The notes under the pieces were generated by a model that saw nothing but the letters and a program-made list of their open reading frames with translations, made no database searches and was not told where the DNA came from. Source: Pandoraea vervacti (GTDB lineage Bacteria > Pseudomonadota > Gammaproteobacteria > Burkholderiales > Burkholderiaceae). Taken from it: 64,000 nucleotides of DNA. The translations under genes and the position numbers were made by a program. Where the stretch lies: contig NZ_CP010897.2 in the NCBI RefSeq assembly GCF_000934605.2, forward strand, positions 4,402,001 through 4,466,000. Reading direction: 5' to 3'. The stretch's first letter is position 1. Every line of letters begins with the position of its first letter. Positions 1-7,537 of the stretch are shown piece after piece.

Positions 1-87
1 ACGCGCCACCACCTCCAGCGGGGCGCTCTCCGGCGGCAGCAACCGAGCTACCGCTCTGTCCTTAAATTCTTGTCCGTATCGAGCCAA
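1..87 (-). CDS. IS3-type transposase OrfA, N-terminal fragment cut by window edge
   Basis: Reading the minus strand from TTG at 87 gives 29 codons starting MARYGQEFKDRAV and continuing LLPPESAPLEVVAR up to the window edge. This resembles the start of the helix-turn-helix OrfA protein of IS3-group insertion sequences, which binds the element ends and forms the transposase with OrfB by frameshifting. An in-frame TGA lies just upstream (99-97), so TTG is the only plausible start; a weak purine-rich GAGAGAA precedes it. Only the first part of the gene is visible, so the exact IS and its integrity cannot be judged. Family recognition is from memory of similar OrfA N-termini. Confidence 0.6.
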   Translation of the reverse strand, partial: MARYGQEFKDRAVARLLPPESAPLEVVAR

Positions 88-127
88 CTTGTTCTCTCAT
101 CATCACCCCCTTGCTGTGGGAAACCGC

Positions 128-166
128 AGGAGGAAGGCCGCCGCCTACGGCGCCGGCCTTCCTCCT
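128..166. repeat. Near-perfect hairpin upstream of the IS transposase
   Basis: AGGAGGAAGGCCG at 128-140 pairs exactly with CGGCCTTCCTCCT at 154-166. Inside, CGCC (142-145) pairs with GGCG (149-152) around a TAC loop, with one C/C mismatch between the two stems. No U-run follows on either strand. It sits in the 5' untranslated region of the transposase, where such structures can keep outside transcripts from expressing the transposase; that role is inferred. Confidence 0.7.
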
Positions 167-672
167 ACATCTACGAAACTTGAATCGGTCGAAGATCCAA
201 GTTCTATCGGGGCGACAACTATTCTGCCTCGGGGGGGAGTCCACGCGGCGTTATTAGTTCACGCTTCATGGTGCAAGACGCGGAAAGCTTTCCTCGCCTC
301 ACAGACGGACATTCAGACAGGCCGACTTCACGCAGGATTCGAGGCGTCAGAATATACGATCACAAATATTTAATTGCATTCCGATCATTCTGTTATCCGA
401 ACCACTGTAATCATTCGGACAATGCTTGCGAGGACGCCGCAATTTACGGATAAGGTAAGTGGCAGTTTTAGTTGGAAGATTCCTCGGATTTCGTCAATTG
501 ACACGAGGATGCCGATGTCATGCCCTGCGCGTTCGTCCCACTGAACGCTATCGTGCACTATTGCGTTCCGGGTGAGCGCGGCACAAAGATATCTTCGGCA
601 GGCCATTTTTTCGGGGACGAGCGGAAGTCGTGTCAGAAATAAATCCGCACATGGGGACGCTTCCGAAATACG

Positions 673-688
673 TTGACGTATACGTCAA
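673..688. repeat. Perfect 16-bp palindrome, operator-like
   Basis: TTGACGTATACGTCAA is its own reverse complement. It lies in the AT-rich stretch, about 210 bp upstream of the GNAT gene. The symmetry is typical of a dimeric regulator site, but no regulator gene is adjacent. Confidence 0.6.
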
Positions 689-808
689 ACTCGTACGCCA
701 ATCTGTTTTCACGAATTCAGGAAGTTTTCGTAAGATGAGCGAATGCGCTGGCATGTCAATTCGTGCCAAGACGCCGTGCGGCAAGGCTTTTGGCGTGATA
801 CATCAGAG

Positions 809-848
809 TTTTTCGGCCTAATTAAGCTTTCGCTGATTTGCCGAAAAA
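809..848. repeat. 9-bp inverted repeat with 22-bp spacer upstream of GNAT gene
   Basis: TTTTTCGGC at 809-817 is the reverse complement of GCCGAAAAA at 840-848; the spacer contains AATTAAGCTTTC. It ends about 50 bp before the GNAT start, so it could be an operator or a transcript hairpin. No protein can be assigned to it. Confidence 0.5.
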
Positions 849-896
849 CCCGATTATCGATCGGAATTAGAGTTGATTCCCTATGGATTTGAACGC

Positions 897-1496
897 ATGA
901 CGACATCGACAACAACGTCCGTCTCGCCCTCGCCTTTCGATACCGAGGCCCCGTCGATTGCCACCGAGCGCACGATTCTGCGCCAGTGGCGAACGGACGA
1001 TTTGCCGCTGTTCGCCGCCCTCAATGCCGATCGCGAGGTCATGCGGCATTTCCCTACGACGCTCGACCGGACGCAAAGCGACGCCGTGGCGCGACGTCTG
1101 GCGCAGCACATCGAGACCCACGGTTATGGTCCGTGGGCCCTCGAAATCCCGGGGGTCACGCCGTTCGCCGGCTTTGTCGGCCTGATGCGCGTGGGATTTG
1201 ATGCGCCGTTTGCGCCCGCGGTCGAGATCGGCTGGCGACTGGCGCGGGCGTGGTGGTCCAGGGGATACGCGACGGAAGCCGCCGCGGCCGCTGCGCGGTA
1301 TGCCTTCGATACGCTGAACCTGGACGATCTCGTGTCCTTTACGGTCCCGGGCAACGTTCGCTCCCGTGCGGTGATGCAGCGCATCGGCATGCGCCACTGC
1401 CCGGACGAAGACTTCCTCCACCCGCTGGTTCCGCCCGGCCATCGCTTGCGGCGGCACGTGCTCTACCGGCTCGATGCCGCTGATCTGGTGCGCTGA
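897..1496 (+). CDS. GNAT N-acetyltransferase (RimJ/RimL-like)
   Basis: A 199-residue protein predicted to move an acetyl group from acetyl-CoA to an amine. It opens with the RimJ/RimL pattern (ATERTILRQWRTDDLPLFAA), has the EIGWRLARAWWSRGYATEAA stretch that forms the acetyl-CoA-binding loop, and ends with the N-x-R-S motif (NVRSRAVMQRIGM) near residue 160. A TTG at 873 in the same frame would add eight residues; ATG 897 fits the family length better, though neither has a strong ribosome binding site. The substrate cannot be told from sequence. It stands alone between the AT-rich stretch and the exporter. Confidence 0.8.
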   Translation: MTTSTTTSVSPSPFDTEAPSIATERTILRQWRTDDLPLFAALNADREVMRHFPTTLDRTQSDAVARRLAQHIETHGYGPWALEIPGVTPFAGFVGLMRVGFDAPFAPAVEIGWRLARAWWSRGYATEAAAAAARYAFDTLNLDDLVSFTVPGNVRSRAVMQRIGMRHCPDEDFLHPLVPPGHRLRRHVLYRLDAADLVR

Positions 1497-1526
1497 ACCG
1501 CAGCGATTGAAGCGCCCGCTTAAAAC

Positions 1527-2951
1527 GTGGGAGAATCCGGATCTTTGCGCCAGCCGTCCCCCCCAATCGTGTCGCGCGCCGTCATCATCCCCCTCATCAT
1601 CGCCTGCGCCTTGTTCATGGAGAACATTGACGCTACGGTGATCACCACATCGCTGCCCGCCATGGCACGCGACCTGCATCAGGATCCGATTTCACTGAAA
1701 ATGGCGCTGACCGCCTATGTGGTGGGCCTCGGCATCTTCATTCCCATCTGCGGATGGGTCTCCGACCGGTTCGGGGCACGCAACGTCTTTCGAACGGCCA
1801 TCGCCATTTTCATGGTCGGCTCGATTCTGTGCGCCGTGTCGTTTTCGTTGCCGACGTTCGTCTTCGCGCGCTTTCTGCAAGGCGTAGGCGGCGCCATGAT
1901 GGTTCCCGTGGGACGCCTCGTCATCTTTCGTGCCGTGCCCAAACACGAACTGGTCAAGGCGATCGGGTACCTGACGATGCCGGCACTGCTCGGGCCGGTC
2001 ATCGGTCCGCCGCTGGGCGGCGCCATCACCGCCTACCTTCACTGGCGCTGGATCTTTTTCATCAACATTCCGGTGAGCCTGCTCGGCATCTACCTCGCAG
2101 GCAAATACATCGACAACGAACGCGGTGGCGACGCGGGACGTCTCGACACGCGCGGCTTCGTGCTCTCCGCGCTCGGCAGCGGTCTGCTCATGCTCGGCCT
2201 GGCGATGGTCGGCGAGCATCAGGTCAGCGACACTGTTGTGATCGCCATGTGCGTGCTGGGCGGGGTGTTTCTCTACGCCTACTGGCGGCATGCCAACCGG
2301 GTGGAGGCGCCGTTGCTCGACTTCCGGCTCATGCGCATTCCGACGTTCCATGCGAGCGTCGTCGGCGGCTCGCTCTTTCGTATCGGTCTGGGCGCCGTGC
2401 CCTTCCTGCTGCCGCTGGCGTTGCAGGAAGGCCTGCATATGGACCCTTTCGCGTCCGGCATGATTACCTGTGCGTCGGCGTTCGGCGCGATTTTCATGAG
2501 GGCGATTGCGCAGCGCGTGCTGACGCGATTCGGTTTCCGACGCGTGCTGATCGTCAATGCCGCGCTGGCGGGGCTGGCGCTCGCTTCTTACGGTCTCTTC
2601 ACGCACGACACGCCCGTGATCGTGATGCTCGCCGTCGTGGCCTTCGGCGGATTCTTCCCGTCGCTGCAATTCACCTGCCTGAACTCGATCGTGTATGCGG
2701 ACATTGCCAGCGAAGACGCGAGTCGCGCGACCAGTCTCGCGAGCGTCGTGCAGCAATTGTCGTTGGGACTGGGCGTGACAATTTCGGGAATGGTCTTGCA
2801 GGCAAGCAGCCGGCTGGCCGGCCACAACCAGTTGGTCGCGAGCGACTTCCTTCCGGCCTTTCTGGTCATCGGCCTGTTCTCGCTGCTCTCGATTCCCGTG
2901 ACGCGACAATTGCCCGCCGACGCGGGCACGGAACTGGCGCGCCGACACTGA
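1527..2951 (+). CDS. DHA2-type MFS multidrug transporter (EmrB/QacA family)
   Basis: A 474-residue inner-membrane protein with many hydrophobic helices, expected to export drugs or toxic compounds using the proton gradient. The first helix carries the DHA2 signature MENIDATVITTSLPAMA, and the loop GWVSDRFGARNVFR (about residue 75) is the MFS motif A. Helix 5 has the GPVIGPPLGGAI motif typical of drug/H+ antiporters. The start is GTG 1527, 30 bp after the GNAT stop; GTG 1569 is an in-frame alternative. No periplasmic adaptor of the EmrA type is adjacent, so it probably works alone. Confidence 0.85.
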   Translation: MGESGSLRQPSPPIVSRAVIIPLIIACALFMENIDATVITTSLPAMARDLHQDPISLKMALTAYVVGLGIFIPICGWVSDRFGARNVFRTAIAIFMVGSILCAVSFSLPTFVFARFLQGVGGAMMVPVGRLVIFRAVPKHELVKAIGYLTMPALLGPVIGPPLGGAITAYLHWRWIFFINIPVSLLGIYLAGKYIDNERGGDAGRLDTRGFVLSALGSGLLMLGLAMVGEHQVSDTVVIAMCVLGGVFLYAYWRHANRVEAPLLDFRLMRIPTFHASVVGGSLFRIGLGAVPFLLPLALQEGLHMDPFASGMITCASAFGAIFMRAIAQRVLTRFGFRRVLIVNAALAGLALASYGLFTHDTPVIVMLAVVAFGGFFPSLQFTCLNSIVYADIASEDASRATSLASVVQQLSLGLGVTISGMVLQASSRLAGHNQLVASDFLPAFLVIGLFSLLSIPVTRQLPADAGTELARRH

Positions 2952-2986
2952 GCAGGCGTTCGTCCGGCAAGCGCATGTCGGGTTTG

Positions 2987-3409
2987 CTACCTGGCGTCCG
3001 ACCGGGTGGCGACGGCATGAATGGCCATGCCGACGACCATGGCCACCACGAACCACAGCGCCTTGCCCGAGCCAGCGCCGAGCAATACCAGCGCCGGGCC
3101 GGGGCAAATACCGGCGATCCCCCAGCCCACGCCGAACAGCAACGCCCCGATCACCAGCCGCTTGTCCACGGTGCGCGCCGCTGGCCAGACGCGCGGCTCG
3201 CCCGTCCACGCCAGCGCTTGCGAGCGTGCCAATCGAAACCCGATGAGGCCGACGGCGATCGCCCCGCCCATGACGAACGCGAGTGACGGGTCCCATTTGC
3301 CCGTCACATCGAGAAACCCGAGCACTTTGGCCGGATTCGCCATCCCCGCGAGAATCAGTCCCACGCCGAAGACGAGCCCGCCGACCCAAGCGAAAACGAG
3401 CTTCCTCAT
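2987..3409 (-). CDS. YeeE/YedE-type sulfur transport protein, second half (DUF6691)
   Basis: A 140-residue membrane protein with four or so helices. It contains the GLILAGMANPAKVLGFLD motif and the later GICPGPALVLLG motif, both typical of the DUF6691/YeeE partner proteins that import sulfur species such as thiosulfate or other reduced sulfur. Its ATG overlaps the stop of the upstream YeeE-like gene by four bases (ATGA), so the two are translationally coupled and likely form one two-part transporter. The genes lie downstream of the persulfide-type repressor, which argues for a role in sulfide or persulfide stress. The start MRKLVFAW was chosen over longer upstream frames because of the coupling. 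Confidence 0.85.
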   Translation of the reverse strand: MRKLVFAWVGGLVFGVGLILAGMANPAKVLGFLDVTGKWDPSLAFVMGGAIAVGLIGFRLARSQALAWTGEPRVWPAARTVDKRLVIGALLFGVGWGIAGICPGPALVLLGAGSGKALWFVVAMVVGMAIHAVATRSDAR

Positions 3410-3861
3410 ACCGCACCTCCGACGCCGGCGATGCCCAGCACGTGGCGCACGACATAGACCGTCAGAAAGCCCGTCGCCATGAAGCAGAGCGTGGCGACGA
3501 GCGAGCGCCACGACAATCGCGACAGGCCGCATACGCCGTGGCCGCTCGTGCATCCCGATCCGAGGCGCGTGCCGAAGCCGACGAGTCCGCCCGCCACGAT
3601 GAGCATCGTCGTGCTGGCGTCGACCTGCGCTTCGGGCACGACGGTCACGGCGCGGTACACCCACGGCGCAACCATCAGCCCCACGATGAACGCCACGCGC
3701 CAGCCCACGTCGCCCGCTCGCGGGCGCAACAACCCGCCGGCGATACCGGAAATACCGGCGATGCGCCCCGAGGACAACATCAGCCAGACGGCCGCCAGGC
3801 CGATCAGTACGCCGCCCGCGAGCGACGCCCAGGGCGTGAAATTCAGGGTATCGAGTGTCAT
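3406..3861 (-). CDS. YeeE/YedE family sulfur transport protein, first half
   Basis: A 151-residue integral membrane protein beginning MTLDTLNFTPWASLAGG. It carries GLAAVWLMLSSGRIAGISGI and GFGTRLGSGCTSGHGVCGL, the conserved YeeE/YedE signature in which the Cys residues are thought to relay sulfur through the channel. Together with the gene that overlaps its 3' end it matches the PmpA/PmpB-type pairs found with BigR and persulfide dioxygenase in other proteobacteria. The start at 3861 lies 22 bp after the repressor stop, so repressor and transporter probably share one transcript. The longer frame to 3942 would run into the repressor coding sequence and is unlikely. Confidence 0.85.
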   Translation of the reverse strand: MTLDTLNFTPWASLAGGVLIGLAAVWLMLSSGRIAGISGIAGGLLRPRAGDVGWRVAFIVGLMVAPWVYRAVTVVPEAQVDASTTMLIVAGGLVGFGTRLGSGCTSGHGVCGLSRLSWRSLVATLCFMATGFLTVYVVRHVLGIAGVGGAV

Positions 3862-3883
3862 CGCAGCGGCCTCCGTGACGCCA

Positions 3884-4246
3884 TCAGGATTTCGGACAGA
3901 ATTGTTCGTAGAGACAGGCCAGAACGGCGAGCACCGCGCCATCGGCCACGGCGTAATAAATACGTTTGCCGTCGCGTCGCGTCGTGACCAGGGCCTCGCT
4001 GCGCAGCACGGCGAGCTGCTGAGAAAGCGTCGGTTGACGGATATCGAGTTGCGCCTCCAGTTCGCCGACGGACAGTTCGCCCTGCGTGAGCTGACACAGA
4101 ATCAGCAAACGGTCTTCGTTGGCGAGGGCGCGCAGCAATGCGCTTGCGTCCCGCGCGGCGCTGCGCAGACGTGCAATGTCCAGCGGCGCGACAGTGTCGT
4201 GCGGCGCAGCGGCGCGCACAGGGGATAGCGCAGTGGCTCGTGGCAT
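3884..4246 (-). CDS. bigR: ArsR-family persulfide-sensing repressor (BigR/SqrR-like)
   Basis: A 120-residue winged-helix repressor. The recognition region IRQPTLSQQLAVLRSEALV and wing RRDGKRIYYAV are typical ArsR. Cysteines at residues 51 (LLILCQLTQGE) and 117 (CLYEQFCPKS) are 66 residues apart, the same spacing as the C42/C108 pair of BigR and C41/C107 of SqrR that form a tetrasulfide link when persulfides accumulate; a third cysteine at 111 is extra. Heading the YeeE genes and divergent from a persulfide-dioxygenase-like gene, it should repress both until sulfide stress. ATG 4246 was preferred to 4330, since the longer N-terminus resembles no family member. Confidence 0.85.
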   Translation of the reverse strand: MPRATALSPVRAAAPHDTVAPLDIARLRSAARDASALLRALANEDRLLILCQLTQGELSVGELEAQLDIRQPTLSQQLAVLRSEALVTTRRDGKRIYYAVADGAVLAVLACLYEQFCPKS

Positions 4247-4323
4247 GGCAGGATCGATGCGAATCAGAAAGCTGCGAGACGTGACGAGATGCCGCGCCCC
4301 TTTGCGAAATGTCACGCATATCG

Positions 4324-4355
4324 CTGACACTTTACTGATTTATAATATATGAATC
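4324..4355. promoter_or_regulatory. Divergent promoter with operator-like palindrome for the bigR and blh genes
   Basis: GATTTATA (4337-4344) and TATGAATC (4348-4355) match as inverted repeats at seven of eight positions around a central ATA. The site overlaps a plausible sigma-70 promoter for the hydrolase gene (CTGACA at 4324-4329 and TATGAA at 4348-4353, spacer 18) and lies 25 bp from its ATG. AT-rich dyads like this are the known kind of target for BigR-type repressors. Binding by the neighbouring regulator is inferred. Confidence 0.55.
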
Positions 4356-4379
4356 GATAAACTTTTGCAGGAGCCGGTC

Positions 4380-5249
4380 ATGTCAGCCACGCCAGCACAC
4401 ATCGAAGCCTTCTTCGACACCGCGACTTCCACGGTGACGTATGTCGTTTTCGATGCGCCGGGCGGACGCGCGGCCATCATCGATCCGGTACTTGATTACG
4501 ACCCGAAGGCCGGGCGCACGCACACCGGCTCCGCCGAGCGAGTCCTCGCCTTCGTCGCCGCACAAAAGCTCACCGTCGACTGGATTCTCGAGACGCACGC
4601 ACACGCCGACCACTTGTCGTCGGCGCGCTGGCTCAAGGAACGCGTCGGCGGGCGCATCGCCATCGGCGCCCATATCCGCGACGTGCAGCACGTCTTCAAG
4701 AAGCTGTTTCATCTTGGCGCCGACGTGCCGCCCGACGGGTCGCAGTTCGACCATCTGTTCGAGGACGGGGAGACTTTCGCCATTGGCGCGTTGCAGGCCG
4801 AGGCGCTCTTCGTGCCCGGCCACACGCCCGCCGACATGGCGTATCGCGTGGGCGACGCGGTCTTCGTCGGCGACACGCTCTTCATGCCGGATGTGGGCAC
4901 CGCGCGCTGCGACTTCCCCGGCGGCAACGCACACACCCTGTTCCGTTCGATTCGTCGTTTGCTGTCGCTGCCGGCGTCGACACGCCTTTTCATGTGTCAC
5001 GATTACCCGCCCGCCGGGCGCGCCGCCACCTGGCAGACCACCGTGGGCGAGCAACGCCGTGCGAACATCCACGTGCATGACGGCATCGACGAAGACGCCT
5101 TCGTCGCCATGCGCGAAGCGCGCGACCGTACGCTCGACATGCCGACGCTGATCCTGCCCGCCGTGCAAGTCAACATCCGGGCAGGCGACATGCCCCCGCC
5201 GGAAGCGAACGGCACGCGCTATCTGAAGATTCCGCTCAACGCGCTGTAA
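4380..5249 (+). CDS. blh: Persulfide dioxygenase-like MBL-fold hydrolase (Blh/ETHE1 type)
   Basis: A 289-residue metallo-beta-lactamase-fold protein. The metal motif ETHAHADH (H73, H75, D77, H78), H148 in VPGHTPAD and D165 in FVGDTLFMPD are all present. Proteins of this type (ETHE1, Blh) use one iron to oxidise glutathione persulfide to sulfite and glutathione. A good ribosome binding site, AGGAG at 4369-4373, selects ATG 4380 rather than the upstream TTG. It is divergent from the BigR-like repressor and its sulfur transporter, the classical Blh setting, which supports sulfide detoxification. The gene ends 14 bp inside the convergent LysR gene. No rhodanese domain is fused. Confidence 0.85.
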   Translation: MSATPAHIEAFFDTATSTVTYVVFDAPGGRAAIIDPVLDYDPKAGRTHTGSAERVLAFVAAQKLTVDWILETHAHADHLSSARWLKERVGGRIAIGAHIRDVQHVFKKLFHLGADVPPDGSQFDHLFEDGETFAIGALQAEALFVPGHTPADMAYRVGDAVFVGDTLFMPDVGTARCDFPGGNAHTLFRSIRRLLSLPASTRLFMCHDYPPAGRAATWQTTVGEQRRANIHVHDGIDEDAFVAMREARDRTLDMPTLILPAVQVNIRAGDMPPPEANGTRYLKIPLNAL

Positions 5250-6153
5250 CGCCTGCGGGCGCGCTCAGTTGTTCCGCCAGCGCGTCGCGCGCCTGCGTGA
5301 CCCACGCCGGCTCGCCGCGACGCGCAGGCAGTAGATGGAATTCGGCCTGCGGCAGCGGCGGCAAGCGGCGGCCAGGCATCAGCGATTCGATGCGCGCCAG
5401 CGACGGCCCCGCCGCCGATGCGTTCAGACACGCCACCCCGAGCCCGGCATTCAGCGCGAGCTGCAATCCGGCCACGCCCGACGCCACATGCGCAATCGTG
5501 TAAGGCACGTGCTGCTCGTCGAGCCATTGCGTGGTGAAGCGATGCAGCGCACAGGTGTCCGGCAGCACCAGCAACGGCAGCGACGCGTTCGCTTCAAGCA
5601 CGAAGTCCGGCGCCGCAACCCAGTCGAGCGACTCGCGCCCCAGCGTGCGCGTACCGGCCACGGCGTCGCGCCCAAGCGATTTGCCGAGCACCCGCATCGA
5701 CAACCCGATGTCGAAATCGCCCGTCTCGTAGCCGCTCTCGATCACGCCGCTCTTGAGAATCGTCACGTGGATACGCAATGACGGATACGCCACCCCCAGG
5801 TGACGCAACATGCGGGCCACGTCTCCCGGGCGAAAGTAGTCGGTGATCGCAAGTCGTAGTTCTCCCGCCAGCGAAAACCCACGCACGTCGTGCCAGGCAT
5901 GTTCCGACTGGGCGATCAATTGCCGCGCGTGTCCGAGCAGGCGCTCGCCGGCCGGTGTTGTCGACACGCCCTGCTTGCCGCGCGTGAACAAGGTCACGCC
6001 AACGCGCTCTTCGAGCTTCCTCATCTGCTCGCTCACCGAGGACTGCGACAAGAACACACGCGGGGCGGCGGCCGAGAGACTTCCCGCCTCCGCCACCGCA
6101 ACGAAGGTTCGCAACTGATCGAAGTCGAATCCGGGAGCCATGACGATATCCAT
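5236..6153 (-). CDS. LysR-family transcriptional regulator
   Basis: A 305-residue regulator. The N-terminal helix-turn-helix reads FDFDQLRTFVAVAEAGSLS followed by SQSSVSEQMRKLEERVGV, and the rest is a substrate-binding-like effector domain beginning near residue 90 (GELRLAITDYF). It is divergent from the tautomerase gene with about 120 bp between, so that gene is its most likely target. Start is ATG 6153, with ATG 6141 a close alternative; neither has a strong ribosome binding site. The inducer is unknown. Its 3' end overlaps the hydrolase gene tail to tail. Confidence 0.85.
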   Translation of the reverse strand: MDIVMAPGFDFDQLRTFVAVAEAGSLSAAAPRVFLSQSSVSEQMRKLEERVGVTLFTRGKQGVSTTPAGERLLGHARQLIAQSEHAWHDVRGFSLAGELRLAITDYFRPGDVARMLRHLGVAYPSLRIHVTILKSGVIESGYETGDFDIGLSMRVLGKSLGRDAVAGTRTLGRESLDWVAAPDFVLEANASLPLLVLPDTCALHRFTTQWLDEQHVPYTIAHVASGVAGLQLALNAGLGVACLNASAAGPSLARIESLMPGRRLPPLPQAEFHLLPARRGEPAWVTQARDALAEQLSAPAGVTAR

Positions 6154-6273
6154 TAACAAAACCGATGGATGAAATCGTATATTCCCGCTTTTCCGATGTC
6201 AAATCACTCCCTAGACTGGAGTCGTTGTCTTCCTCGACACCCCAACGACGGTCTTTTCTCTGGAGTTTCCACC

Positions 6274-6675
6274 ATGCCGCACATCGTTCTGCAACTCTCG
6301 GGCACGCCCGATGACACGCTCTCCCGTCAGGCCGTTCGCGCCGTATCGCAATTGACGGTCGACACCCTGCACAAGGCCCCGGAGGTGATCGCCGTGACCG
6401 TGGACTACATTCCTCACGAGCGCTGGTTCATCGGTGGCGCACCGCTCTCCGAACAGGGCAAGAACGCTTTCCATCTGGACATCAGCGTGACGGACGAGAC
6501 CAACACGAAAGCCGAAAAGGCGCGTTTCATCGCGCAGGTATTCGAGACGCTCTCCGGGATTCTCGGCAACGTTCACGAGTGCTCGTACATCCACGTGATC
6601 GACGCGCGTGCCGCCGCCTATGGCTACGGTGGACGCACGCAGGAGTATCGGCACCAGCGCGCACCGGCGCTTTGA
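6274..6675 (+). CDS. Tautomerase superfamily protein (4-oxalocrotonate tautomerase-like)
   Basis: A 133-residue protein with the catalytic amino-terminal proline (MPHIVLQLSG, exposed after Met removal). It is about twice the size of classical 4-oxalocrotonate tautomerase, as in the longer tautomerase-family members. FHLDISVTDETN sits mid-protein. ATG 6274 follows TGGAG at 6261-6265. Family enzymes shift double bonds in keto-enol or dienol acids from aromatic breakdown, or dehalogenate; the true substrate is not known. The divergent LysR gene probably controls it. Confidence 0.75.
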   Translation: MPHIVLQLSGTPDDTLSRQAVRAVSQLTVDTLHKAPEVIAVTVDYIPHERWFIGGAPLSEQGKNAFHLDISVTDETNTKAEKARFIAQVFETLSGILGNVHECSYIHVIDARAAAYGYGGRTQEYRHQRAPAL

Positions 6676-6903
6676 TCGTTCGTAAAAATCCTGACCAGCG
6701 TGGATCGCGCCGCGCATGCCGTGACGGCGACACTGGCAATCCCGAGTTCGCCTGCCAGTGTCGCCAGATCCTTTATTCCTGCGAACTCTGGCGGCATGCA
6801 TCGAAACACTTTCAACACTTTCTTACGACTATTAGCTTCGTCACCGACGCGTCCCCTCGTACGATGAAGGCGTACCAACACTTTGCTTTCCAAGGGGGCG
6901 AAC

Positions 6904-7284
6904 ATGAAAAAACTGACACTGACCATCGCACTTGTCGCTGCCACGCTCGGCGGCGTTGCCGTGGCGCCCGCCCATGCCCAGGTGGGCGTATCGATCAGCA
7001 TTGGCGCGCCGCCTGCGCCGCGTTACGAGCCGGTCCCGCCGCCGCGTGCGGGCTATGTCTGGGCCCCGGGCTACTGGGATTGGGACGGTCATCGCCATGC
7101 GTGGCGCGACGGCCACTGGGAGCGCGCACGTCCGGGCTACGCCTATCGCGCACCGGCCTGGCATCAGGGCCCGCACGGCTGGGAACTGAACCGCGGCGGA
7201 TGGGATCGCGGCGGCCCGGATCATCATGACAATCGCGGCCACGATCACGACCATGACCATGACCATGACCGCTATCACGGGTAA
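6904..7284 (+). CDS. Secreted YXWGXW-repeat protein with His/Asp-rich tail
   Basis: A 126-residue protein with a clear signal peptide (MKKLTLTIALVAATLGGVAV, cleavage after APAHA). The mature part has GYVWAPGYWDWDGHRHAW and DGHWERARPGY, the YXWxPGxW-type repeats found in small envelope proteins of beta-proteobacteria. The last 20 residues are mostly His and Asp (a DHDHDHDHD run), which looks able to bind divalent metals. AAGGGGG at 6892-6898 is a strong ribosome binding site for ATG 6904. The function of the family is unknown; metal binding is my inference from composition. Confidence 0.8.
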   Translation: MKKLTLTIALVAATLGGVAVAPAHAQVGVSISIGAPPAPRYEPVPPPRAGYVWAPGYWDWDGHRHAWRDGHWERARPGYAYRAPAWHQGPHGWELNRGGWDRGGPDHHDNRGHDHDHDHDHDRYHG

Positions 7285-7347
7285 ACGTCTCGCCACCTGA
7301 CGCGCGCCTTAGGCGGCGTGCGAGCGCGAACCCGTCATACCCTCCCG

Positions 7348-7378
7348 AAACGCCGGTGCTTATCTGCACCGGCGTTTT
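7348..7378 (+). terminator. Intrinsic terminator after the YXWGXW gene
   Basis: AAACGCCGGTGC (7348-7359) and GCACCGGCGTTT (7366-7377) form a perfect 12-bp stem with a TTATCT loop, ending in TTTT. It lies 64 bp after the stop codon and separates this gene from the amino acid transporter. Confidence 0.85.
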
Positions 7379-7537
7379 GCTAAGAAAAATCGGTTGGTTG
7401 GGCATACGCGTTCGCACCGTTATCGTTGTTATCCGCTCGCTGCTACCCGCAGCCAGTGTCCCCGTCGACGTCTGTCCGCTCAAGTGTCGACGACTTCGGG
7501 ACACATACGGATCAACGAAAACGGAGCCCAACAGGCC

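Larger units (their letters stand above)
1..170 (-). mobile_element. End region of an IS3-family insertion sequence (outer boundary uncertain)
   Basis: The transposase start and the strong inverted repeat just upstream of it mark the 5' end of an IS element that runs out of the window to the left. I could not identify the terminal inverted repeat or a target-site duplication, so the right boundary at about 170 is only the outer limit of the hairpin. The DNA beyond is AT-rich and unlike the neighbouring chromosome. Confidence 0.4.
171..896. other. AT-rich intergenic stretch without a convincing gene
   Basis: About 700 bp with clearly lower GC than the rest of the window. The open frames here are short, lack ribosome binding sites and do not resemble proteins I know. 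Two symmetrical elements stand out and are listed separately (673-688 and 809-848). Base composition and position beside an IS fragment suggest acquired or decayed DNA. Confidence 0.6.
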
